64,000 bases of DNA from Pollenia angustigena (GCA_930367215.1 OV884059.1:150782511-150846510); one strand, 5' to 3'. Counted from the stretch's first letter, positions 1-11,743 are shown. Translations and numbers: made by a program. Notes: generated by a model not told the origin, from the sequence alone.

Positions 1-1653
1 GAAGCAATTTTTCAGCCATCTTTCGTACATACCCCTTTCCATATGTGTATGCCTTAAAGTTATTTATTTTTTCCCCCACGACTAAAATATCCTGCCAGTT
101 CAACTATTTCGAGCGGACGCGTTCCTATAAAATTTTATATGGAAAATATTTTTAAAATTAGTGTTTTAAATAGAAATTTTCTATGCGAACGTTAAAGTTC
201 GAAAGTCATTTTACTAATAACACAATTTTTCTGACAACAAATTTATTTTTAAGTCGCTCTTTTTGTTCTAGTCGTCTTCTATGGTAAACGAGACACCAAA
301 AAAACTACAAAAGTTTTTGGTCTAGCAAAAATATGTTCATTTTTACTCAGTCACATTTAAACAATTTTTTTTTACAAAACTTTATGGTATAAATATCTTT
401 TGTTTTATTTGCTCGAGGTATATCCGTGTAAATATCTCTCTCTCTCTCTCTTTAACTCTCATGTTTGCCATATATAAGTATGTATATATATACTCCAATA
501 CGTTTGTTTTTGTCTGCATTATGTCCGGTTCAATGAGCTTTTTTAAATCTTTGCTTTTAACTGAAAAGCGGAAATTGTTTTTTAACTTTTCCAATGTCTT
601 AAGCAAAAAAAGAAAAAAAAAAAAAAAATCAAACTTCCAACCAAACCCAAATACAATTCACATTGACCATAAGGAATTTTTTTCCAATATTTATTGCTTG
701 ACCTTCAAATTGTTATAATTTAAGATAAAGTTTTACTTTTTATTCACAAATAAATAAGAAAGAAATATTCGCTTAAAAGCCAATCGATAAATGTTCTTTG
801 AACTTTAGCCATTTTAGGAATTTTGTATGTTTTGTCTGTTTCGGGCAGTTAGTTGTCTCAAGTGGGTAGAATATTTGAAAGTAAATATTTTAATTTGTTG
901 TAAAATTGTTGAAACAAATACTAATTTAATTGATTCTATTTGATGGGGAAAACTGGAAAGAAGAAACCGTTTAAGACAGAAGCAGTTTTAACGTGCAAAT
1001 CACAGAAATATGGCCTGTTTCTTTTAAAACGAAAACATTTCAATAATTTATATACTTCTTAGAATATTTGTACCCTGTGGGACATTTGTGTCAATTGTTT
1101 CAATAGACTGGTCCTGGGATTCTTAAAATAGAACAAGTACCAAAAGAAAGAACTCATGACCAGTGAAAGGATAACCAATCATTTTATTGGTAAATGAAAA
1201 ACAAAACGGTAGAAAAAGTAATGATTTACAGTACAGTCTCCACTGGCGGTGTGACACATTTTGTTGGTACTTTCTTAAATGTTGTTCTTAATTTTATTCC
1301 TAGGACCTGTTTAACTGAAATAATACTACATTGTATCGAAAAATTACTACATTGTAGTAACTTATATTAAACATGTTCATTGAGAATAGATGTGTGACTG
1401 GTCAAATGGTGTCAATTGACCCCCTCCAATGACAACCCCATGTAAAAGTGATAGGTCTTATTCATATGAAGTGTTAGTACTAGAACCGGTCTCTACCACT
1501 AAATACCTCTGACGGGACAACTTTGGTGTCAGTTTGCCTCCCTCTAGGGCATATGTTTACTAATAATTTGCTAAAATCCTAACGTTTTTTTTTAATATTT
1601 TCGAAGAAAATGCTGAAAATAAGATCGTAAGTTTTCCAGAACCTTTAATGTAT
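1..1653. other. AT-rich non-coding DNA, no gene seen
   Basis: There is no convincing coding region. The short open frames around 380-720 are low complexity and overlap a CT microsatellite (about 437-451) and an A-rich run. I see no terminal repeats or element ends here. Confidence 0.6.
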
Positions 1654-1661
1654 GTACGTAC

Positions 1662-2452
1662 CAGTGTTGCCAGTGAAATTTCAAGAAAGATACATTTTAG
1701 TTTCCAAAAAGATACACTTTTTCCCAAAAAGATACATTTTGAAAATAAATTTTGTAACGTTTAACATTTATTAACATAACATTTGTATTTAATATTTAAT
1801 GAATATTGTAAAAAAAATGATATCATATCAAATAATTTTTATATATATTTAAGTCATAAATATAAGTTATGAAATTTTTAATTTTTATTTTGGTTGCTAT
1901 TAAAACAAATTCATTTTTGTAAAAATTAATATACGAGTTAAGGCGTTTTTACTAGGGCGATTATATCAAAAAGTTCATTAAAATTTCCTGAAAATAAAAA
2001 AAGATGTTAATTTTTCATAGAACAACTTCGCACTACAAGTAACTACTACGATTTAGGTGGATTGTACGTTGAAACATCCTAAAGGTTTACTTTACCATCT
2101 TTAAAGCTGCTATTGTATTAGTATTGAGTCGGTTACGATGATCAGTCTTAATAAATTTTATTTGGCTAAAAATTCTTTCCACACATGCTTTCGAAAATGA
2201 ATTTCAAATGTTTAACAAACTACTTTTTTTAAATTTTTAAACATCGGTTCATTAACAACATTTTTTAAATTAATTACTTTTTCCCAATTGCCATCAGCAG
2301 CCATGTCAATGTTAAAACAAAGTTTAATGTTTTATTTCTGTACATTTTTCGTACAGATTCAAAAGATACGAAAAATGTCAGGATTATACATGGTACTTGA
2401 AGTAATCAAAAGGTACGAAAAATGTATCTTTCGTATCCTAACGGCAACACTG
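1662..2452 (-). mobile_element. hAT transposon, 791 bp, internally deleted
   Basis: The ends are CAGTGTTGCC and its perfect complement GGCAACACTG. They are flanked by an exact 8-bp duplication, GTACGTAC, at 1654-1661 and 2453-2460, which is the hAT signature. Subterminal copies of AAAGATACATTTT and GGTACGAAAAATGTATC lie inside both ends. The minus strand keeps the C-terminal end of a transposase frame (separate entry). The element is too short to be autonomous, and the perfect duplication suggests a fairly recent insertion. Confidence 0.85.
2087..2203 (-). pseudogene. hAT transposase C-terminal dimerisation region, remnant
   Basis: The minus-strand frame reads SFSKACVERIFSQIKFIKTD and continues with a HRNRLNT segment and an IAALKMVK end before a stop at 2087-2089. 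This matches the conserved C-terminal dimerisation motif of hAT transposases: an S/V-E-R-x-F-S core followed by an RNRL-type segment. A stop or frameshift lies just upstream and the RNase-H-like catalytic core is absent, so no active enzyme could be made. It lies inside the hAT element, in the orientation expected for a transposase end near the left terminus. Confidence 0.75.
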
Positions 2453-2937
2453 GTACGTACTACAGGCAACATACTGGTCATTAGATCGTACCTCATTTTG
2501 AGTTAAAACCCTCTTTATGATCAAGTGCGATATGTACATTATTTTTAACGGCTGATTTTTTGCGTTGCATTGCGAATCATAAAAATAAATCAACAGCAAA
2601 TTACGATTTATAAGAAGATCTGTTTAAATCTTGTTAAAAAAATAAAAAAATAACGAGGGTACTAAAATGTATAAAATTATTGCGATTTAACGCGATTTTT
2701 TCAAGGGACTAACAACTAACTATACGAACTATTGAGATTTTCAATATAATGGGGTACAAACTATCGGGCTTCTAAAGTATTGACGTGTATTGAAAGTAAA
2801 AATCAAAAAATTTTTATAAAACTTCTAATGTTTCCCGAATAGGAACCCTAAAACAATATTTACATAAAAGTTCATTCTATTGCAAATGTTTTATAAATGT
2901 GTTTATGAATAAATGAGTTCGAGTACATATGTATGTA

Positions 2938-3351
2938 CATTAGGGTAATAACTTTTTGCAATTTTTGCAAATATCAAAAATACCACCACATATAAAAAAA
3001 TATGGTGTCAATTTTTCTCTTTCGTAAAAAAAGTTTCCGCACCGAAAAAGTTATTTATTAATTTCATCATTTAATCAGTTACTCTTGTCTTAAATAAGTC
3101 CGTTTTTGTTTAAATTCATATATAATCTTCAACATTGAAGCATTTTACATTAGTCTAATGCAAAATGAAATGGGTTTCAATTTCTAAAAAAAAAAATTCC
3201 CACATAATATGGAGTTTTAGGAATCGCTTACGGTGCGGAAACTTTCTTCACCGAATCAGCTTAAAAAACCATTTTTTTATTATCAGAACAAAATTCCCCA
3301 CATGGCGCTGGAGTGGTATTTTGCACTCAAAAAAAAGTTATGACCCTAATG
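2938..3351. mobile_element. TA-flanked MITE, 414 bp
   Basis: The two halves are inverted copies. CATTAGGGTAATAACTTTTT at the left matches the complement of the right end (GTTATGACCCTAATG), and the shared segment GTTTCCGCACCG with GTGCGGAAAC lies further in. TA flanks both ends (2936-2937 and 3352-3353), as for Tc1/mariner-superfamily insertions. No transposase coding remains. The surrounding GTAC palindrome leaves one or two bases of uncertainty in the exact ends. Confidence 0.65.
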
Positions 3352-3892
3352 TACATACAGTCGAGGACTACGTAGTTGTGATGTATAAATATTGATTTTT
3401 AAAACAAAAAAAAAAAATTAAAAACAAAAATCTGCTACTTTGCACATCATCATACATCATCCTTAACACAATCTGTAACCATTGACAGGAGATGGTAAAA
3501 ATGATTAGAATACAAATACCTTTTAATGGAAGCTTTTAAAAATGGAAAAAAGTAATTACCATGTATGTGTTGTACTCATACCTACAAAAAAAAATCCACA
3601 TATTTATACTCGTATTTGCCAGTTTTCCATCCCCTTCCCAACCAACGCACTGTAAACAGGAACATAAATTGTAATAAATGTTAAATTTTTTTTTTTTTCA
3701 AAGAAGTATGGGCATTAGATGTATTTTTCTTAGCATTTCTCTTTTAGAATTTCTCGGGAAATTTAGAAACTTAATGCGGGATTTTCGGAAAATTTTTAAA
3801 AGGCAATTTTGCACTTCAAAAAGGATTATAACGACATGTCACAAACTTACATGAATTTAAAACGTTTTATAGCGCAGAAACAATTTGTTATA

Positions 3893-4103
3893 TCGACCCC
3901 TTTGCGCTAAATTATCATATATGCCAATTGTTTTGAAAATGAGTTTTTGATGCAATCTTGTTCTACATTCAAAGAGATGTCACCTGACAAAATATTGTTG
4001 GCGAATTCCACTTCGTTGCTCAAAAAAGCATGTATATTTTCATTTTGATATTGCAAGCGAAAGCAGAGAAAAGTAGAAAAATTGCTTTCGCGCAAAGTGG
4101 TCG
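3893..4103. mobile_element. TCGACCCC-ended MITE, short copy
   Basis: The left end TCGACCCCTTTGCGC matches the complement of the right end, GCGCAAAGTGGTCGG, allowing mismatches. The interior (GATGCAATCTTGTTCTACAT, then a GCAAGCGAAAGCAGA segment) is the same as in the 26392-27032 copy. This copy lacks the insertion seen there, so it acts as an empty-site reference. No target duplication can be resolved. Confidence 0.6.
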
Positions 4104-5275
4104 GTATGGCCGTTTTTTCATTAGGCGATTATCTGTTTCCCAATGTCACATTTGCTTCTATTCTGCCGCAAAGCTAACCCGACCTTATCTGCCAATTACA
4201 TATATTTTTTGCTGTTAATTTACCGTACAGATAAATTCAATCAGCTGACTCCAACTTTAACATGTATTTTGAGAGGTGTTGCCAACTGAAAACAATGTTT
4301 CTTGCAGTCAGCAACAGACTAAAAAGTATTAAATATAAAAGAAATATTGAATTAAATATTGCCTGCTTTTAATTTTTATTTATTTTTTAATATCTGTTGA
4401 AATCACGACAAAAATTAAAGCACTTCTAAAACAAAATTATAAATTGTCCAATTCACAACCTCTGTCGTATGGCGTATCGTTTAAAAAACTACGATTTTTG
4501 TTTAAGGACTTCTGAGTATACAAATTGGTTGTATCTTGGTATCGCTTAATGTCATAAATGGAAAATATCATTACAATTTATATTGTCAATTCACTTTAAG
4601 TAAACTATTTAAAATGATTTCTTTAACAAAAAAAAAAAAAAAAAAAAAAAAATCAAAAATCAAAAAACTTCGCCTACTTTTTCAAAATGAACAACTACTT
4701 TCACTCATTATTTAGAAGCTTTCTTTAATAACTTCTTCTATAACAGCTTCTGTAACTACTTTATTCTGGATGTATTTAAGTAAAAAAATGACTTTCTTTT
4801 GAATGCGTTCAATTTGGGACATCACTTGTAAAATTCATTGCTTCTTTCAGTAGAATTGTAAGTGGTGCCTTTAAGGTTTTCTGATTACTCAACACGTTAT
4901 TTTGTAGGCAAGGTCTTTACTGGGTATTTTAAATTATAAGTTATAACTTTTTACATCATCTTGTTTTTATTTATTTTTTCTTATTCTTTAATAATATTTG
5001 CCACTTACATAATTCGATACCATGAAATTAAACCAGGTACAGGAGTTTTAATTTGAGAAGAAATGTTAATAAATATTAATTGATAACCAATTTTATTTTA
5101 AAACCCTTAAAAATGAATTGAAATTAATCAAACATAAATTAATCAATCAGAAGAAAGATTCTAGAAAGATTTTTACAAGTTCACCAAACAAATCGAACAG
5201 CCAATTTATCGTAAAATGAGGCAACACTTTTGCATGACAATAACCAATAACAAATATAAAATATTGTATAATTAG
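4104..5275. other. AT-rich non-coding DNA, no gene seen
   Basis: Nothing coding or element-like could be supported. A poly-A run lies near 4629-4651. Confidence 0.55.
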
Positions 5276-5283
5276 ACGATTAC

Positions 5284-6660
5284 ACAGTACAAAATTTTTC
5301 AGGTGATTGATTCGGGACTCAATTCTGATAATTGGTTATGAAAGTAGACCCAAAAAGAAGAACTTCTGCATCATTAGTTTGGTCATGGTACATCAAATAA
5401 TAACTTAAAAATTAATTTGAAGTTAGTAAGTATCGTATAGGGGAATTTATCACGTTTTAGGCTCTTTTGTTTGTCATAACTCGAGAACTACTAGTCCGAA
5501 TAAACTGAAACAAATTGAAAAAAATTAAGAACATTTTCAATTATTGTCACTATCCATCCTCGTTGAAATTGACGCTTGTGGTTCTGGTGACCTTATTTTC
5601 TTCGTAGGTTGTTCATATTCATGTTCTGAGTCTGCATCATCATCCGAGATAGACGTAATATTCAAGGGCATGTTTTGTTCAGTGTGTCCACAAATTTCAA
5701 ACTGCATAATTTTAGAACTCCACCAACAAACCTCCGCAAGCAATGCATCCAATTTGTTGCCTCTGAATCACTTTTCCATTGGCATGGGCACCTGGTGGAA
5801 CCTCTCTTCTTGTTCGTCCGATTCCTGAGGTAATTGTGCCAAAAAGGTTTCAAGGTGGAAATGCAAGAAATGTAATTTTAACGTCATGGATGCATTGATT
5901 TTTTCAAAATAATACAGCAAGTTGGCCACTCGTGTCTGTATGTCACGGTTCTTTCCTAAAACGTCATCAGAACCACAAGCGTCAACTTCAACGAGGATGG
6001 ATAGTGACAATAATTGAAAATCGCATATTTTCTGTGTAAGAATAGCTGTAATATGAATCGGAATGTTTATTTCCATGCCAAATAAAGAATCAATAAAAAA
6101 GTCATCACTGTTTTTTCCAAAGAATTTTGTGGATATCTCTAGAAAATTTTTGAAATTCATACCTTTGCTTAACTGTGAATAAAAGCGAAACGCGTTTATC
6201 GATTTACATGATTTATTTGTAATTTTGTTCATAGGTTACGCGAAAGTAATAGGACTTGACACTTTTTTACCGTTTTGGATTTTTTATGAATTAAAAATAA
6301 AAAATTTCAATTTTTTGGGCAAAAAATATTTTTTTTCTTCATACATTTATTTATAACTGTGAAACTGTTGCTTATGTAGCGAAACGTTGTATGAACAGAT
6401 AAAAGGAATTGTAATTCTTAATTTTTTTCAATTTGTTTCAGCTTATTCTGGCTAGTGGTTCTCGAGTTATGACAAACAAAAGAGCCTAAAACGTGATAAA
6501 TTCCCCTATACGATACTTACTAACTTCAAATTAATTTTTAAGTTATTATTTGATGTACCATGACCAAACTAATGATGCAGAAGTTCTTCTTTTTGGGTCT
6601 ACTTTCATAACCAATTATCAGAATTGAGTCCCGAAATCATGTGTTTTACTGTGTTATACA
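5284..6660 (-). mobile_element. 1.38-kb element with about 230-bp inverted repeats and its own protein gene
   Basis: The outer arms (about 5305-5530 and 6410-6640) are near-perfect inverted copies; for example CGTATAGGGGAATTTATCAC appears in both orientations. A perfect 8-bp repeat, ACGATTAC, flanks at 5276-5283 and 6661-6668, which would be a target duplication. The outermost bases do not pair cleanly (an ACACAGTA motif is shared but offset), so the ends could shift by several bases. Between the arms lies one minus-strand frame (next entry). I do not recognise the superfamily; an 8-bp duplication would fit hAT or P-like elements. Confidence 0.65.
5537..6232 (-). pseudogene. Protein of the 5.3-6.7 kb element, one in-frame stop
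   Basis: The frame opens with ATG at 6232 and runs 154 codons to a TGA at 5768-5770. It then stays open in the same frame to a stop at 5537-5539, giving about 232 codons. The middle part, MTLKLHFLHFHLETF followed by SDEQEERFHQ and LLAEVCWW, resembles an ORF type I associate with arthropod repeats, with a LHFLxxHL and SDExxERFHQ signature. I cannot name that family. The tail is acidic and charged (SDDDADSEHEYEQ), like a nuclear protein tail. Residues about 77-92 are encoded by an inverted copy of the gene's own last 50 bases (5538-5587 copied at 5967-6016), which kept the frame open. The single TGA could be a decayed CGA codon. Confidence 0.5.
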
Positions 6661-6954
6661 ACGATTACGACGATACTACGATCTTGTGAATTGGAGAAAT
6701 GTTTTTACACTGAACAGCTGTTTATATTCTACCAAGAGTTTTCGTTTTATTCAAACTGTGATATTGTAGACTCCGAATGTAATTAATAAGTGTGATTTTT
6801 TGTCAATCAGACTAAAAATCATTAGATTTTGTAATAACCCATTTACATTAGATCGAAATCTTGTAGATTTTATTTAAAATCATCTTCAAAATACTAGACA
6901 TTAACAAATTAGCATTACCTTTTATTTATTAATAAATCTTGTTTATTGAAAATT

Positions 6955-7705
6955 TTATATTCCCAAAAATTACTTTATTAATTTATTTTATCAATATTAT
7001 TTATCTTTTCCATTTTACTACTATTTCATTACAGTTTAAAGTAATTTTTGGGACTACAAAATTTTTAATGAACAAGATTTTGTTTGTCGTGCTTAATTCC
7101 CAATTTTTATTCTCGATAAAAATACTGAAATTTATTGTTGATGGGGTAAGTCATTCCTATGCGCATTATACTGGTTGGAAACTTCATCCAAAGATTTAAA
7201 AAAAACTAAAGATATTAAAACAAATAAAACTGTTAAGCGAATAAGAATTATAAGCAACACTTTTACTTATAACAATATCAAAGCTTAATTCATTTCTCCA
7301 CTACAATTTGTTGGAATTCTCCCAAAATTAATTGTAGTTGTAAGTAGGTTAAGAAAAAACTAAATAAAAACAAAAACAACTTGCTTTATTGTTTTCGCAA
7401 AATAATAAATCATGTTGCCAGTTTAGTTTTTTAAGCCGTGCACTTGACAGTTTATTATCAAAGTAATTTTTGGGAATACAAAGTTTTTAATTAACAAGAG
7501 TTTGTTTGTCGTGCTTAATGTCCAATTTCCATTCTTTCTAAAAACACTGAAAATATTTGAATGAAGTTTCCTGATGATCTGGTCTAGGCAACCAGTGAAA
7601 GGCGCATAAATTTCAGTGGTTTTTATCAAGAATAAAAATTGGGAATTAAGCACGTCAAACAAAATCTTTTTAATTTCATTAAAATTTTTTGATTTTTGTG
7701 TAACA
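6955..7705. mobile_element. Degenerate copy of the palindromic foldback family
   Basis: Two arms share AGTAATTTTTGGGA-TACAAA at 7038 and 7457. Further in they carry TTTGTCGTGCTTAATTCCCA, a GTTGATGGGGTAAGTCATTCC segment, and CCTGATGATCTGG in inverted order. The same modules occur intact in the palindrome at 62324-63906. This copy is rearranged and has no clear target duplication. The short frames here (6939-7199 and 7423-7737) are by-products of the repeat. Confidence 0.55.
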
Positions 7706-8439
7706 TTTCCACCTGCTGAATGTTTACTTTTTAACAATATTTTATTATTTGCTTTTGCTTTAAATGTAAGTTAAGCGATCGAAGTCTTCGTTCGCAAATA
7801 GATGAACAGGCAGTTAATATTAAATTTATTTTTCACTTAACAAAACTTTTAAAAATAAACAACAACTTTATTTCAACTAAATTTTCAACAATTTCCATCA
7901 TTATTTTCTGCGTTTTGTTGTTGTTGTTGTTGTTTCCTAAGTTGAAAGTAAGAATTATGTACTTTACAAAATTATAAAGAGGGAAATAATAAACGCAGTA
8001 TTTGTTAAACTACCCACCAACCAACAAATTTTATGTCAGTCATCCTTTCAGCCAGTCAGTCATTCATTTATTCACTCAGCCAGGCCACGTTAAACAGGAA
8101 ACTCCGATAACAGAGTATTTTGCTACAACAAAAATAACAACAATTGTTTTCTTTTCTTCCCACTTTTTTGTTTTTGCCAGTGTTTTTATGTTATTTTAAA
8201 GAAACTTGAAACAGGCAGAATAAGTAGAGCGTTGATTATATGTTGCCAAAAAAAGGATTCAATAGAAGCAACAAAAAGAACTTTAAGTAAACACAAACTA
8301 CAAAGGAAAATGTAAAAAAATGTTTTCGTGTTTTTTTTTTTTTTGCAGAGGTGTTGTTATAACGAATTTATGTTATCAGGATCTTTAAAGGGTTTTTGAA
8401 GTTTAGAAACACAACTGAAATTTGGTAGCAAAACGAATG
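7706..8439. other. Non-coding DNA, no gene seen
   Basis: This is unique-looking AT-rich sequence with a short GTT microsatellite near 7915-7934. No gene or terminal repeat was found. Confidence 0.5.
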
Positions 8440-8570
8440 AGTCTTAATTGTACCAATATCAAAGCTTTAGCAAAACACCAACAATAAACAGTGAGTTTAT
8501 ATTTTCTTACATTCCCCTACAACTGGTTGGCTTTTTTCCGACTCGAATTCTAGTTGTAAGTGGGTAAAAA
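8440..8570. repeat. Fragment of the palindromic foldback family
   Basis: ACCAATATCAAAGCTTTAG, ACAATAAACAGTGAGTTTAT and TTACATTCCCCTACAACTGG match the centre of the 62-64 kb palindrome. The interrupted hAT copy starts just to the right. At 62.6 kb the intact hAT copy also sits in the centre of this family. Confidence 0.5.
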
Positions 8571-8940
8571 GAAAAAACAAAATTAATGTATTTTGTATGG
8601 ACACAATTTTGACATTTGTCGCCAAACCGGATGTCAGAAATCGCCAAAAATCGTCAAACGTCAATTTTGTTCAGTCTTTGTAATTTTTTTTTTTTTAAAT
8701 TAAATTTTGCATACAAAAAACGCTAGTATAATATTTCAGTCAAAAATCGCCAAAAACTGAGAAAAATACAAAAAAGTCGCCGAAAGTAAATTTTGTGTTG
8801 TTTCTGTAATTTTTTTCTAAATAACATAAAATGGAGATCATATATGGGCAAATCCTGCGTGACGAACGCTACATTCGTACGCGATTTCTGATTGAAATAT
8901 AAAAATTTTTTGGTCTTTCAAAAACTTAACTTATATATAC

Positions 8941-9666
8941 TAGTGCTGGGAAACTATCGGTAGACTATCGATATTATCGATAGTCTTAAAATATCGAAAC
9001 TATCGATAGGAAAAATATCAATATCGATATTATTATTATTTAAAATACAGCTATGAAGACATGTTACAGCAGCTATACACACACAGTTTTTTGCCGTAAA
9101 TTTTTATTTGCTATTATTAATTCGCGCTGAATTACAGCAAAGATTACAAACAACAAGAATGGCAAGTGGTATGGATAGCTTAGCAGTGCTTTTTACTGCT
9201 AATTAAAGGACTTTAAGTCGAAATTTTTACATGTTTTATATAGGGACTGCAATGTCAAATATTTTTGTAATGTTGTAAAAAAATGCAAATCCAAATGCAA
9301 TTGCAAGCATAAGACAAAACAATAAACGACCATTAGAGGATAAGTCGCTAGATTGATCACCTTTTTGTGTTTAGAACTTAGAAAATTTTTTAAAGTTGCA
9401 ATGGAATATCTTATAGTCCCTGTTACTTTGGTTCCTTCAGAAAGGTACTTATCAATTTTTAAAAAACTGCCATCTAAAATAATACATAAGTCTATACATT
9501 CATTAAAGTGATAAAAACAACGAACTTTAGCGTTATAAAAAAATAATTAAAGTTTTCCTGCACAAGTACAAACATTCAGTCGATAGTAATATCGATATAT
9601 CGATAGTGAAATCTGAACTATCGATAAATATCGATAGTTGAAAATATCGATAGTATCCCAGCACTA
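8941..9666 (+). mobile_element. hAT transposon, 726 bp, internally deleted
   Basis: The ends TAGTGCTGGGAAACTATCG and (complement of right) TAGTGCTGGGATACTATCG are flanked by a perfect 8-bp duplication, ATATATAC, at 8933-8940 and 9667-9674. Both subterminal regions are packed with TATCGATAGT motifs, probably transposase binding sites. A short transposase remnant remains inside. Confidence 0.9.
9371..9511 (+). pseudogene. hAT transposase C-terminal remnant
   Basis: The plus-strand frame reads LELRKFFKVAMEYLIVPVTL then VPSERYLSIFKKLPSKIIHK to a TGA at 9509-9511. The VPSER-x-x-S-I-F motif is the core of the hAT C-terminal dimerisation domain. The catalytic region is gone. It is oriented toward the right end of its element, as expected for the last exon of a deleted transposase. 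Confidence 0.8.
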
Positions 9667-10955
9667 ATATATACTAATTAGTGACATAAACGAATGGCAT
9701 ATATCAGAATTTCTTAGCAAGTATTTGCTGCGAAATAATTAATCACAAAGTTTTGTGACGCACGCTACAAAAAGTGGATGTAACTTCAAAGGTTGAAGTG
9801 CGTTTTCCTAATTTTTAGCGAATTTGGCATGATAAGGTATACAAAATCTAATTCCTAAAAAAAAGATGACTATAAGAGAATTCTAAACGCATTTATTCAC
9901 AGCCAAAAAATGTTGTGATTTTTTGACAAATGTCGTGAACCATTTGTGACGCACGCTACAGTTTTTCCAGTAGTATTTTATTATTATATTTTATTTATTT
10001 TAACAAAACAAATTATATTTTTATGAATTGCATTTCTTAAACTAATTTCTTAACTAATGAATATCACATTTTTTTTGATAAGTCTGCTTTAAGTGCTATT
10101 TTAAGCACAAAAATCACCTAAAATAATGCTAAATTCACGTATAAGATTAAGAAATCGGCAGTGGGGTAGGATTTGGTAAAAGTTATTGCACTAATGATCA
10201 TTGAAATACATATTTTTTTATATAAAAATGAAATTATACATCTAGTCTCATATTCCATTAAAAAAAAATTAATTTGAAAAATTTTTGGTTGGTGGGCTGT
10301 TTCTGCGATTTGCCCATATGTATTCAGTTGAAAAACTTAAATTAAGTACAGAAGTCTATAACATCGTACACTTCAGCCTCACCGATTTCATTATTGGAGT
10401 TTTGACCTGCATACATACTGCATATTTGAATTAAATAGTGACTGAATACAAAATTCACTTAATATGATAACAAAACAAAACACATGTGAAAAAAAGTTGA
10501 AAGTTCTTTCGTGTTAGTAATGATAACAAAAAATGACGAGCTGTTAAACAAAATCGCCGAAATAATATAAATGGTAAAAATAGCCAAGTTAATCGCCAGC
10601 TATATCAGAAATCGCCATACAAGTCGCCAGTCGCCAAATGGAAAATCCCATCGCCAAACACGTTTCAAAATCGCCACGTTTGGCGAGAAATCGCCATATC
10701 TGACAGCCCTGCTTGAGCCCCTAACTCGGTGATTGCTTGTGCAGCAGAGCTATCGAAAATAAAAGATCGATTTGGCCCATTTTTAATACCGACAATTTTT
10801 GTATAAACATAATATTTAGACACAATTATGTTAGCTCATCCAGTTTCGCCTTAAAATCCATATTGGATATATAAATTTCTCTTGGGGTAGATGTAATATT
10901 GTGATCTATATTAAAATAAAATAAATAAGTTTTTAAAAAAAAATTTTAAACATTT

Positions 10956-11640
10956 TTGCAAAAAGCTTTTTTCACCAAAAGCTTTTTTATGCTTTTCTTT
11001 TAAAGTAAAAACTTTTCTAAGAATATTTTATGTTGCACACAACTAAAAACCCGAAAGCTTTGTCAAAAAGGTTTATATACAAAATTTTTGGAATATCTTT
11101 TTTAAAAGCCTTTTTTAAATACCTAACTCTAAACCTGTTTTCCGGAACAGAAAAAAAAAAAAATTGATATTTCCGCTATGTCCTTAAAGGTTTTTGTAGT
11201 TTTGCAAAAAGATGTGTAGAGCAAGTTTTTAAGATTATATTTTTTTTTTAAATCGTAAAAAGCTCGAAAATTTTTTTTGAGAAAAGCTTTTTTTACCAAA
11301 AGCTTTTTTATACGTTTCTTTTAATGTATATACCTTCGCTTAGAATGGTTTAAATTGCAAGCAAATAAAAAACCGAAAGCTTTGTCAAAAAAGTTTATGC
11401 CAAAAATTTTCAGAATTTCTTTATTTTTTAAAATCCTTACTCTAAAGATGTTTCTCGAAACAAACAGACGCTGTTAAAAAAAAAAAAATTAACTAGAAGC
11501 TTTTAAAAAATCTCCAAAAAAACTATATTTCCGCTACATCCCAAAGTGCTTTTTAGCATTCCAAAAAGGTGCTTAGAAAAAGTTTTTAAGATTATAAATT
11601 TTTTTTATGTTTTAAAAAGCTTAAAAATTTTATTTGCTTA
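10956..11640. repeat. Divergent tandem duplication, about 340-bp unit
   Basis: Two consecutive blocks share the ordered landmarks AAAAGCTTTTTT, ACCAAAAGCTTTTTTAT, CGAAAGCTTTGTCAAAAA (11053 and 11375), TTTCCGCTA (about 11170 and 11528) and AGTTTTTAAGATTATA. Spacings of 322 to 358 bp and many differences show an old duplication. Confidence 0.6.
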
Positions 11641-11743
11641 GACCATACAGAAAATTACTTCCTAAAAAAAGAAAATCAACTAATATTTAAAAGCTTTTAT
11701 TAAATAATTCTTAAGGTTCAATAAAAAAATTTTTAAATTTAAT

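Larger units (their letters stand above)
8842..10319. mobile_element. Insertion with ATATGGGCAAATC ends and GTGACGCACGCTACA repeats
   Basis: It splits the surrounding hAT copy exactly where the 63.3-kb copy is continuous, so the insertion is directly visible. The ends are inverted: ATATGGGCAAATCC at the left, and a right end whose complement reads ATATGGGCAAATCGCAG. GTGACGCACGCTACA or a close variant recurs at about 8858, 9755 and 9946 in the same orientation. The target duplication is at most 2-4 bases and cannot be set precisely. It contains no recognisable ORF, but holds the hAT at 8941-9666. Without that it is about 750 bp. Confidence 0.65.
8611..10711. mobile_element. hAT MITE of the GGCGATTT family, split by later insertions
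   Basis: Sequence on both sides of the 8842-10319 insertion matches, in reverse order, the intact element at 62668-63613. The left part carries CGCCAAACCGGATGTC, AATCGCCAAAAA and CGCCGAAAGTAAATTTTG. The right part ends with GGCGAGAAATCGCCATATCTG then ACAGCCCTG. The left terminal 20 or so bases of the family are missing, so the left boundary is approximate. No transposase coding is present. Confidence 0.7.
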
